A stretch of DNA of 43,801 nt from an uncultured Succinivibrionaceae bacterium (GTDB lineage Bacteria > Pseudomonadota > Gammaproteobacteria > Enterobacterales > Succinivibrionaceae). Position 1 is the first letter of the stretch. Each line of letters starts with the position of its first letter. Location: positions 1-43,801 of the forward strand of contig CALXOV010000020.1 in NCBI GenBank assembly GCA_944390105.1, in the 5' to 3' direction. Both the position numbers and the translations under genes were made by a program. Of the stretch, positions 15,675-23,307 are shown one piece after another. The notes beneath the pieces are model-generated. The model searched no databases. It worked only from the letters and a program-made list of their open reading frames with translations, and was not told the DNA's origin.

Positions 15675-16586
15675 ATGCCACTGCGCGACGGCGGCATCGG
15701 CTCAGCCATCGTGGTACGCGAGCCCATTGTAATCTGACACGAAGGATGCGGTATTGTTGAAGAGGTCGGAAGCGCTGTTGACGGAATTAAGCCCGGCGAT
15801 ATGGTGATCCTGCGTCCGGCACGTCCCTGCTTTAAATGCTATTACTGCGAGCATCACATGTACTCCTACTGCTAGAATATGCGCCACTTAGGATCGGCCT
15901 ATACCTTCCCGCATGTGCAGGGGTTGTTTGCCGAAAAAGTTGTGGTGCATCAATCCCAGTGTCGCGTGGTCAGCAACATGCAGCCTGAGGTAGCCGCCTT
16001 TGCCGAACCTTTAGGCGTAGCCTTCAACGGCGTACACAGTCTTGGAGACATCATGGGTAAAAATTTCGCAGTGATGGGTGCAGGTCCGATTGGTATTTTG
16101 TGCGCTGCTGCCGCAAAAACCCTAGGAGCTGATCGCGTTACCGTCTTTGATATTCGCGACAATCCGCTCAGCATTGCCAAAGAATTAGGCGCCGATGAAG
16201 TGGTAAACACCAAGACTAATCCGGAAACGATTAAGGAATTTTCTGCCCATAAAGGCCAATTTGACTGCGCATTGGAAGCTACCGGTAACGGTTTTGCCGC
16301 AATGCAGACTATGGCGAAGGGGCGCCCTGAAGGCACAATAGCCCAAGTCGGCATGTTTGGTACGGGGCACTAGCCTAATGATTTAGCTGCTTTCTCCGGC
16401 AAGGGGCTGCGCTGGCATGTAGTCTTCCGCTTCTACACCGAATTTGACCCTGCGGTGAACGACCTAGAGCACGGAGTGATCAATCCTCTTCCGCTACTGT
16501 CAGCATCCTTCCCAGCATGTGCGTGTATTAAAGCGATGGAAGCTACAGTAAGCCCAGAGACCTGCAAGGTACAGGTTCACTTCTAA
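15675..16586 (+). pseudogene. broken zinc-type (MDR) dehydrogenase, L-idonate 5-dehydrogenase-like
   Basis: The plus frame reads GGIGSAIVVREPIVI, TGA (15735-15737), HEGCGIVEEVGSAVDGIKPGD, then CFKCYYCEHHMYSYC, TAG (15873-15875, where Gln is usual), NMRHLGSAYTFPHVQGLFAEKVVV, VAAFAEPLGVAFNGVHS, the NAD motif VMGAGPIGILCAAAAK, GTGH, TAG (16371-16373) and an in-frame tail to TAA 16584-16586. The order matches L-idonate 5-dehydrogenase and related zinc alcohol dehydrogenases, including the structural-zinc cysteines. Three in-frame stops and a missing N-terminus show decay. The 164-codon open piece from 15879 should not be taken as a functional gene. Confidence 0.8.
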
Positions 16587-16608
16587 GCAAGTTTGTCCCC
16601 TCTTTGTG

Positions 16609-16640
16609 CGCAGAACTGTACGCAGGTTCTGCGTTTTTTT
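16609..16640 (+). terminator. intrinsic terminator
   Basis: CGCAGAAC (16609-16616) and GTTCTGCG (16626-16633) form an 8-bp stem, followed by seven T. It sits 22 bp after the dehydrogenase remnant. The neighbouring GCGTTTTTT/AAAAAACGC inverted repeat (16631-16652) could also serve the convergent chemotaxis operon. Confidence 0.8.
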
Positions 16641-16679
16641 ACTAAAAAACGCTCTATACCTACCACATCTGCAAAAAAT

Positions 16680-17441
16680 TTAATGTCCGCGACGTAGCGA
16701 TTTAATACCGTAAGCGGTACGTGCCCGCAGCGATGCCGTAGGTCGAGACGGCAGCGGAAGATCTGCTGGAGACTGCGCTACAAAAGCCTCGGTTAAGGCA
16801 TGAGCCCGTTCTTCAATTGATGGCGGAGTTGCACCCTCAGCAAGCGCTGGCGTAGGCTCATCTGTCGTTATTCCCGCAGGTACAAAAGCTTCAGGCTCTG
16901 CCGAATCTTTTAACAGCGCACGTTCCTTGTCGCGTCGCTGCAACTCGACGCTCTGTAGCATTTCAAGCTCAGCTCGCGGCATTCCAGTCAACGTCTGAAT
17001 TTTATCGAGCGGCGCGCCACTTTTGAGCAATTTTTTAGCCTGGAGCAGTGACTCATGCTCAGGGTTATGCTCTTCAAGCAGCTTCTGCTGAACATCCTGA
17101 TTGACCTGCAGTTTCCCCTGCTCCGTCTTCAACGCCTGAATGCTGTCAATGCAATCGTCTTGATTACGCTGTAGCTTATCAAGCTGATGCTCAAGCGCAA
17201 TCAGCCGCTTTTGCATCCGATCTACCTCTTTACTCTGTCGCTGCTGCGCACTGAGTGCATCTTCAAGCTTAGCCGTAAGCTGCCGTTCGGTATGGCTAAG
17301 CTGCGCCCGCATCGCCGCAATAATCTCATCTTGCGTATTAGCACGGCGTGTCAAAAGAATAAAGGAAAGCAACAGCAGGCACAGCAACAATACCGCGCCG
17401 GCAATGATTGCTAGCACAATCAGATCGGTGTAAGACTGCAT
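16680..17441 (-). CDS. DUF2802 protein of the chemotaxis/flagellar cluster
   Basis: 253 residues: an N-terminal membrane anchor (LIVLAIIAGAVLLLCLLLLSFILL), a long coiled coil (about residues 45-125, DKLQRNQDDCIDSIQALKTEQGK), then a conserved small helical motif SLLQAKKLLKSGAPLDKIQTLTGMPRAELEML that defines DUF2802. This gene closes polar-flagellum chemotaxis clusters in Pseudomonas and relatives, just after cheW. The function is not established. It starts 6 bp after the cheW stop, so it is in the same operon. Confidence 0.8.
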   Translation of the reverse strand: MQSYTDLIVLAIIAGAVLLLCLLLLSFILLTRRANTQDEIIAAMRAQLSHTERQLTAKLEDALSAQQRQSKEVDRMQKRLIALEHQLDKLQRNQDDCIDSIQALKTEQGKLQVNQDVQQKLLEEHNPEHESLLQAKKLLKSGAPLDKIQTLTGMPRAELEMLQSVELQRRDKERALLKDSAEPEAFVPAGITTDEPTPALAEGATPPSIEERAHALTEAFVAQSPADLPLPSRPTASLRARTAYGIKSLRRGH

Positions 17442-17447
17442 AAAGCC

Positions 17448-17948
17448 TTAGAGGTTGGCAACTTCCTGCCACTCTTCTTCCGAGAGCAGTTTGTTAAGAT
17501 CAATTAAGATCAATAGCTCATTTTCACGGTTACAAACGCCACAGATAAACTTTGCGCTCTCTTCAGTTCCGACATTCGGCGTCTCATCAATATCGGCGGT
17601 ATTGAGATCTACCACCTCAGCCACCGAATCCACTAAAATGCCGATCACCTGTTTTTCACTTTCAATGATCATAATGCGCGTGCTGTCGGTAATATCGGCC
17701 GACTGCAGACCAAAGCGCATGCGCGTATCAATCACCGTGACGACATTGCCGCGCAGATTAATTATGCCCAGTACGTAAGCCGGGGCACCGGGAACCGGAG
17801 CGATATCGGTATAACGCAGTACTTCGCGCACCTGCATCACGTTGACGCCGTACATTTCCTTATCTAACTGAAAGGTAACCCAACGCTTTAACTCACCGTC
17901 TTTCTCGGCAGCTCCGGCAGATGCGGCGACCACATTTTCATTGGCCAT
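17448..17948 (-). CDS. cheW: chemotaxis coupling protein CheW
   Basis: 166 residues, the usual length. One CheW domain: WVTFQLDKEMYGVNVMQVREVLRYTDIAPVPGAPAYVLGIINLRGNVVTVIDTRMRFGL, later IGILVDSVAEVVDL. CheW bridges chemoreceptors and CheA at the cell pole. It is in the minus-strand chemotaxis operon between a CheW-like protein gene and the DUF2802 gene. Confidence 0.95.
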   Translation of the reverse strand: MANENVVAASAGAAEKDGELKRWVTFQLDKEMYGVNVMQVREVLRYTDIAPVPGAPAYVLGIINLRGNVVTVIDTRMRFGLQSADITDSTRIMIIESEKQVIGILVDSVAEVVDLNTADIDETPNVGTEESAKFICGVCNRENELLILIDLNKLLSEEEWQEVANL

Positions 17949-18045
17949 GTCAACTTCCTCTTATTTCGCTACGCAGCCTGCAGGCTGCTTTTATGCTTAA
18001 TTCTAAACTAAATATTGTTCCTAATTGCGTACTTTATCTGCAAAA

Positions 18046-19035
18046 TCAGGCCTCACCAGCAAAATCATGCAAGATCTGCTCCTGCCCCATGCCGCGACCA
18101 AACAGCGCAATTAAAGCCTGCACATGCAATAACGCGCAACGCTCATCCTTTACGATACCGGCAAGCCACGGACGCGAACCTGGAGTTTGACGCCATTTCA
18201 CCGCATCACGAGCGATGGTACGGTTACCCTCAAGCTCATCGCAACCCAAAGCCCATCGACTTTGACCTAACGCAATGATATACGGATATTTATCCTCACG
18301 CTGTGGTGCATCCGGACTGACCCAGCGCAGGGTATCAACCACGTTAATCTTATGACCGCGGATATCGGTCATGCCAAGGTACCATTCAGGCTTACCAAAG
18401 AGCGTAGTAAGCTTGTCGTATTCAAAAATTCCGCCCAAATCAATCAGCGGCACGGCAAAACGCACTCCCTGCGCCGTAAAAAATAAAGTCTGGAATTCAG
18501 ATAGCGTATCTAAATTGCGCCACGCTGCCGGATCAAACAACGGCTCAGCTGCCGCTTGCGCCTGTACCTCAGTATTCTGCTGCAGCGTCGTGACGCTAGC
18601 CTGCTGTGCTGCCGTCTTAGTCTGAGTTTGCGGCGCACTCTCAATTGCCGCCTGCACCTGCGCGGGTTTAACCACTGCCGCAACACAGGCTGTCGCATCT
18701 GTGACTGGCTCACTAACCGTTGTTGCTGCGACTGCAGCTGCGGTTTCAACACTCGAAAGCAACGCCTCTAAGCTCTGCGTTTTCGGCCGTTCTAAAGTCT
18801 GCAGCTGGCGGGGTGAAAGTTTACTCTCAGGCGTTGAGGACAATTGCATTGCCGCAGACTCAGTCCGCTGCCCGTCCCGCCGCATCTCCTGACTACTTAC
18901 GTCCGCCTCAGCTGCTGTCTGCTGCATAACCGGCGCGGTGTCCGCTGCTGCAGGCGGTTCAATATTTTCAGCTAGCATCTGCTGAAAATATGTAAGCAGG
19001 GTCTGCGCTTCTTTATCGTGATGACTAAGCGGCAT
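18046..19035 (-). CDS. CheW-domain protein with long disordered N-terminus (ParP-type candidate)
   Basis: The start is ATG 19035, which overlaps the stop of the parA gene as TGATG, a coupling arrangement; an earlier in-frame ATG at 19062 lies inside parA. The 329-residue product has about 170 Ala/Gln/Thr/Val-rich residues and then a CheW fold (FQTLFFTAQGVRFAVPLIDLGGIFEYDKLTTLFGKPEWYLGMTDIRGHKINVVDT). In Vibrio a protein of this build and position (ParP) links the array to the ParA-like ATPase ParC and stabilises polar localisation; this identification is by position and architecture. Confidence 0.8.
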   Translation of the reverse strand: MPLSHHDKEAQTLLTYFQQMLAENIEPPAAADTAPVMQQTAAEADVSSQEMRRDGQRTESAAMQLSSTPESKLSPRQLQTLERPKTQSLEALLSSVETAAAVAATTVSEPVTDATACVAAVVKPAQVQAAIESAPQTQTKTAAQQASVTTLQQNTEVQAQAAAEPLFDPAAWRNLDTLSEFQTLFFTAQGVRFAVPLIDLGGIFEYDKLTTLFGKPEWYLGMTDIRGHKINVVDTLRWVSPDAPQREDKYPYIIALGQSRWALGCDELEGNRTIARDAVKWRQTPGSRPWLAGIVKDERCALLHVQALIALFGRGMGQEQILHDFAGEA

Positions 19036-19955
19036 CAGCAGCCCTCCCGTACCGCGGCGCACATTTCCTGCACGCTCGTGGTAATGATTTCTGTACCGTG
19101 ATGAGTCAGCGTCGCATCATCGGCACCGACATCGGAGGTCAGTACTGCCGCTAAAGCTGGGCTGACGGAGCGAGGATGGCGCTTTAACTCGTGCTCGACG
19201 ATAGCAGTAAGCAGCTCATAATAAGCCTGAGCCCCGCGTGCAGACGGCGCCATCAGCGGCAAAGGAATACGCTGCGCGCTTGATTCGCGAAATTGCGTAT
19301 CAATCGGAATGCACTGCGTCCATACCTTATCAGGATAATGCTCGCGTATGTAGCTTAAAGAATGATTGGACGCCCGGGTGCGTTTATCAAACATGGTCGG
19401 CACTATAATGTAGTCAAAATCAGCTTGCGGATCTGCCTGCGACATGATGTCAAAAGTTCGCACCATGCCCTGCAGCCCCTTCAAGGCTAAAAACTCCGTC
19501 TGCGTCGGCACTAAAATGAGAGTGCTTGCCACCAAGGCATTAACCATCAACGCGCCTAAGACCGGCGGGCAGTCCAGCAGCACAACATCATAGCAGTCAT
19601 TAATTAAAGTGAGCGCCTTAGACAGAATGCGTCCAACTCCCTGTCTGCCGGAGAGTTGGCGGTCAATGGTCGCTAAAGTCATCGCCGCCGGAATAATATC
19701 CAGCCCTTGATGTTCGGTTTTAGCGATGCACTTTAAAAAGAGGTCGCGGGTAATTTCCGGGGCTGCATATAGATCAAATAAATTATACTCAGCGCCTTCT
19801 TCATCAAACCCCAGATAGCTGGTCAACGAAGCATGCGGATCGGTATCAATCACCAACACCCGCAGATGCTCCTGCTGCAGCCAACCGGCCAAGGTCGCAA
19901 CGGTAGTAGTTTTACCTACTCCGCCTTTTTGACTTGCGACAGCCCAAACTAACAC
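19035..19955 (-). CDS. ParA/Soj-family ATPase of the chemotaxis cluster (ParC-type)
   Basis: 306 residues. Deviant Walker A VASQKGGVGKTTTVATLAGWL at the N-terminus, then VIDTDPHASLTSYLG and DVVLLDCPPVLGALMVNAL. In Vibrio and Pseudomonas the orthologue in this position (ParC) places chemotaxis arrays at the flagellated pole and segregates them at division. The C-terminal ~50 residues (RHPRSVSPALAAVLTSDVG) are beyond the core fold. It is coupled to the downstream CheW-domain gene by a 1-nt stop-start overlap. Confidence 0.88.
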   Translation of the reverse strand: MLVWAVASQKGGVGKTTTVATLAGWLQQEHLRVLVIDTDPHASLTSYLGFDEEGAEYNLFDLYAAPEITRDLFLKCIAKTEHQGLDIIPAAMTLATIDRQLSGRQGVGRILSKALTLINDCYDVVLLDCPPVLGALMVNALVASTLILVPTQTEFLALKGLQGMVRTFDIMSQADPQADFDYIIVPTMFDKRTRASNHSLSYIREHYPDKVWTQCIPIDTQFRESSAQRIPLPLMAPSARGAQAYYELLTAIVEHELKRHPRSVSPALAAVLTSDVGADDATLTHHGTEIITTSVQEMCAAVREGC

Positions 19956-19986
19956 TTAGATGCTTCTCCCTCTCCATGCGCGACGC

Positions 19987-21114
19987 TTAATTAAAATTCA
20001 GCTCTAAACTGCCGTCAGCTCCTAGGTTGAACTGCATATCCGCACTTCCGGCACGGATGCTTTGCTGCGTAGGTACTAAACCCTCGCTATCACCCGGTAG
20101 CACGCTGAGCTCAGCGCGTTGCACTGCATTGCGCGAAATGGCAATCACTACACGACGATTCTGCGCCCGTCCGGCACGGGTTGAATTAGAATAGAACGGC
20201 GCATACTGACTATAAGCTTCCACGGCTAAGCGATTGGAGGCAACACCGAAATTCTCCAGTTCCTCAAGTACTGCAATCGCACGAGCTGCAGATAATTCCC
20301 AATTGTCTTTAAACACGCTGTCTGAGACAAAGGTATTATCGGTATAGCCGCGCACACGGACATAGTTATTGATGGAACGCAGCGACGCAGCAATTTCCGC
20401 AATTACCGGGCGTGCCGAATTCAGCACCGCAGCACTATCCTCGGCAAACAACAGCGCCGAACCGATATTAATGGTAAGCCAACGATTGTCTTTTTCCACA
20501 ATGATAGCGTTCTCCAGCCCCAGCTCCTCAATCGTGCTGGAAATAGAACGTTCAATTGCGTCAAAGGGCTCGCCGGTTAAGGCTTGGCCACTATTATCCT
20601 CCGCCTGCGCCTGCTGTCCGCCGGCTTCAACCAGCTCGGCATCTCCTCCCGGAGTCAGACCTCCTTCAGATGAAAGGTTTTCCGCCTCTTCGCTTGACGC
20701 ACCGTCACTTGCGCGCTCAGTTTGCTGCGGTTTCCCGCCTACGGCGGCAGCATCATCCTGCGGCAGCGGAGCATCCACGGTTGGATTGACCGGCATGCCG
20801 AAGCTCATCACGCCGCCGCCGCCCTGCACCGGGGCATTTACGCGCTCGGAGGATGCCTGAGCAGCATCGCTGGACTGCGTAGCACTAGAATTAGCCAAAG
20901 GCCCGGGCAACGCAATGACGCCAGGAGTTGAGGAAATCATGCCAATTTCATTGAAGGACTGCACTAAGCCCTGTACCATAGATTGGGCTTCTGACTGCTT
21001 TGTCATGGCAAAAGAATAGAGCACCACGAACACCGCAAACATCAGCGTTAAGAAGTCTGCATACGAGACCATCCAGCGCTCTAAATTTTCATGCGCCGCT
21101 GCTGGTTTTTTCAT
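19987..21114 (-). CDS. motD: flagellar stator protein MotB-like (MotD type)
   Basis: 375 residues. One N-terminal membrane helix, WMVSYADFLTLMFAVFVVLYSFAM, carries the ion-binding Asp20. A long Gly/Ser/Gln/Glu-rich linker (about residues 70-175) follows, then an OmpA-like peptidoglycan-binding domain (LFAEDSAAVLNSARPVIAEIAASLRSI, ... RAIAVLEELENFGVASNRLAVEAYSQY, ... NRRVVI). It pairs with the MotA-like product of the preceding gene. The linker is longer than in E. coli MotB, and the tail after the OmpA domain (about 60 residues) is extra. Whether it conducts H+ or Na+ cannot be read. Confidence 0.88.
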   Translation of the reverse strand: MKKPAAAHENLERWMVSYADFLTLMFAVFVVLYSFAMTKQSEAQSMVQGLVQSFNEIGMISSTPGVIALPGPLANSSATQSSDAAQASSERVNAPVQGGGGVMSFGMPVNPTVDAPLPQDDAAAVGGKPQQTERASDGASSEEAENLSSEGGLTPGGDAELVEAGGQQAQAEDNSGQALTGEPFDAIERSISSTIEELGLENAIIVEKDNRWLTINIGSALLFAEDSAAVLNSARPVIAEIAASLRSINNYVRVRGYTDNTFVSDSVFKDNWELSAARAIAVLEELENFGVASNRLAVEAYSQYAPFYSNSTRAGRAQNRRVVIAISRNAVQRAELSVLPGDSEGLVPTQQSIRAGSADMQFNLGADGSLELNFN

Positions 21115-21148
21115 ACCTGACCCCTAATCTGACGCCCTTATTTATAAC

Positions 21149-21892
21149 TTAATCTGCACCTTGGCCGGTAAATACGGCAATGCGGCGCTTTAACATCATG
21201 GTATTTTCGCCGGCGGCAATTGATACCAAACCCTCTAAGGTCATGTACTTGTATAAAGCAATTTCCTGATTAATAGCACGAATACGATTGGCCATCGGCA
21301 GACAAATAATATTGGCCAGCACCAGACCATAAATTGTGGCCACGAAAGCCACGGCAATTGAGGCGCCTAACAAATCCGGCCGATCGAGAAGCGACATGGC
21401 GTGAATTAAACCGAGTACAGCTCCAATAATGCCCATGGTCGGCGCATAGCCTCCCATGGCCTCAAAATACTTCACATTCGGTTCAAGCCGCTGCTGCTCC
21501 ACATCAATTGCATTATTGAGCAGCGCCGTTAAAGCTTCCTTATCCACTCCGTCCACAATCATCTGAATGCCCGTACGGGTAAAATCGTCGGAAGCCGAGC
21601 CCACTGAGTTTTCCAAAGCCAGCAGGCCCTGCTGACGCGCTGTTGTAGACATGCCTGAGAGCAGTTCAGCCTGCGACAGGATATTCAGACGCGGCGGCGC
21701 CAAAACCCAGCTGATATGCTTTAAGGCCGAGCCGACTTCCTTTAAGGAAAACTGCACTAAACAGGCACTGAAGGAAGAACCCACCACCACTAAAAAGGCC
21801 GGCAGATTGATAAGCGCGGTAGGATGCGTGCCCTCAATAATAACGGTGCCTAATATACAGCCGACAGCCAAAAAGACGCCTAAGAAATTCAT
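21149..21892 (-). CDS. motC: flagellar stator protein MotA-like (MotC type)
   Basis: 247 residues with four membrane segments and the conserved MotA/ExbB block MGGYAPTMGIIGAVLGLIHAMSLLDRPDLLGASIAVAFVATIYGLVLANIICLPMANR. Forms the pentameric stator around the MotB-like partner. Its location after cheB and before motD matches the motC/motD pair of Pseudomonas. Whether a second stator set exists elsewhere in the genome is unknown. Confidence 0.9.
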   Translation of the reverse strand: MNFLGVFLAVGCILGTVIIEGTHPTALINLPAFLVVVGSSFSACLVQFSLKEVGSALKHISWVLAPPRLNILSQAELLSGMSTTARQQGLLALENSVGSASDDFTRTGIQMIVDGVDKEALTALLNNAIDVEQQRLEPNVKYFEAMGGYAPTMGIIGAVLGLIHAMSLLDRPDLLGASIAVAFVATIYGLVLANIICLPMANRIRAINQEIALYKYMTLEGLVSIAAGENTMMLKRRIAVFTGQGAD

Positions 21893-21914
21893 AACTAAAA
21901 CCCTTGTACTGTAG

Positions 21915-23276
21915 TTACATTACTTCCTCAGCAATACAGGAGGCGAAACTTTCAATCGGCAGGATCTGATCAGCAATCCCAGCATTCACCACCGCTTGAG
22001 GCATGCCGTAGACCACCGAAGTTTCCTCATTCTGCGCCCAGATCACCGCACCCTGCCGCTTAAGCAGACGGCAGCCCTCGCAACCGTCAGAGCCCATACC
22101 AGTTAAAATCATCGCCAGTACGCGTCCCCCGTAAATCTGCGCTAAAGAAGCAAAAGACACATCCACGCACGGATGATAGACTACCCGGCTGTCGCCCTTT
22201 AAAATGCGCACTTTAACCTTTGACATGCCGCGCTCAAAAATCATCTGCATGCCGCCTGGAGCAATATAGCAACAGCCAGGCTCAAGCAGCATATTATCTT
22301 TAGCCTCCACCACATGCAGCTGCGACATGCCGTCAAGACGCTGGGCAAAGGTAGTGGTAAAGGCCGGCGGCATATGCTGCACAATCACCACCGGCACGCG
22401 CAGCTTGGGCAGCTTAGGGATAAGATTCTGCAGAGCAATCGGCCCGCCCGTTGAGCTGCCGATAGCGACAATCTCATGCATTTTGCCCGAACGGCGAAAA
22501 CGCGTGGTTTCACCTTTGTGATTGCCGAAAGTAAAAGTCATGGTGCTAGCCGGGCGGCCCTGATCGACATGCGCCAGCTGGCTTTGAATTTTCTCGAAAC
22601 TCATCCGTACCGATGAAGCGGCGGCAGCTGGGACAGCCGGGGCAGTACTGCCCATGGTCTGGCGCTGCGCCGCCGCCCCAATGCGGGCAGTGACGCCAGC
22701 CAGCGGACGTTGCGGCGCAGTCGTGCCCGAGGTCAAAGTGCCGGCCCTGCGCGGCGTAGAGCCTAATGCCTGATTTGGCGCCGCGGCACTCAGACGGGAC
22801 GTACTCACCATTGCAGAACGGGCAGTACTGCCAAGCGGGCGCGCCGCTGCTATCGGCGCGGAGGGTCGACGCGCCACGCGCGAACGCGCAACCGCCTTAA
22901 TATTAGCGCGCAGCTCATTTAACGCATCTTCACGCCGATGGGCAATTGCATCAAAATTTTTCGGCATAAAGTCCACCGCACCGGCCTCTAAGGCCTTAAA
23001 GGTGGAATTAGCCCCTTCAAAAGTTAAGGAAGAAAACATCAGAATCGGAGTCGGACATTTGGCCATGATCTCCTTGACCGCACTAATGCCGTCCATTACC
23101 GGCATTTCCACGTCCATGGTAATGACATCCGGCCTTAACTGCTGCGCTTTAATCACACCTTCTTTACCGTCTTTAGCCTCACCGCACACTTCAAGCTGCG
23201 GATCTGCAGAAATAAGCTCAGTTAAACGCTTACGGAAGAAAGTGGAATCGTCAACAATTAAAACTTTAATAGCCAT
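21915..23276 (-). CDS. cheB: chemotaxis response regulator, protein-glutamate methylesterase CheB
   Basis: 453 residues, longer than the ~350 usual. An N-terminal receiver has Asp55 in ITMDVEMPVMDG. The C-terminal methylesterase has the catalytic Ser (GSSTGGP), His (VVIVQHMPPAFT) and Asp (LTGMGSDGCEG). Between them a linker of about 130 residues, rich in Ala, Arg, Ser and Thr with repeated STARSAM/GSTPRRAG-like units, explains the extra length. It demethylates chemoreceptors during adaptation. It starts 31 bp after cheA stops. Confidence 0.95.
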   Translation of the reverse strand: MAIKVLIVDDSTFFRKRLTELISADPQLEVCGEAKDGKEGVIKAQQLRPDVITMDVEMPVMDGISAVKEIMAKCPTPILMFSSLTFEGANSTFKALEAGAVDFMPKNFDAIAHRREDALNELRANIKAVARSRVARRPSAPIAAARPLGSTARSAMVSTSRLSAAAPNQALGSTPRRAGTLTSGTTAPQRPLAGVTARIGAAAQRQTMGSTAPAVPAAAASSVRMSFEKIQSQLAHVDQGRPASTMTFTFGNHKGETTRFRRSGKMHEIVAIGSSTGGPIALQNLIPKLPKLRVPVVIVQHMPPAFTTTFAQRLDGMSQLHVVEAKDNMLLEPGCCYIAPGGMQMIFERGMSKVKVRILKGDSRVVYHPCVDVSFASLAQIYGGRVLAMILTGMGSDGCEGCRLLKRQGAVIWAQNEETSVVYGMPQAVVNAGIADQILPIESFASCIAEEVM

Positions 23277-23307
23277 GGCTGAGTTTCATCCTTCCCTATG
23301 CTTATTT

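Noticed and set aside
15879-16373. 164-codon frame as an intact short dehydrogenase
   Set aside because: It is the middle of a longer dehydrogenase frame that continues in the same phase across stops on both sides; it lacks the N-terminal catalytic-zinc region.
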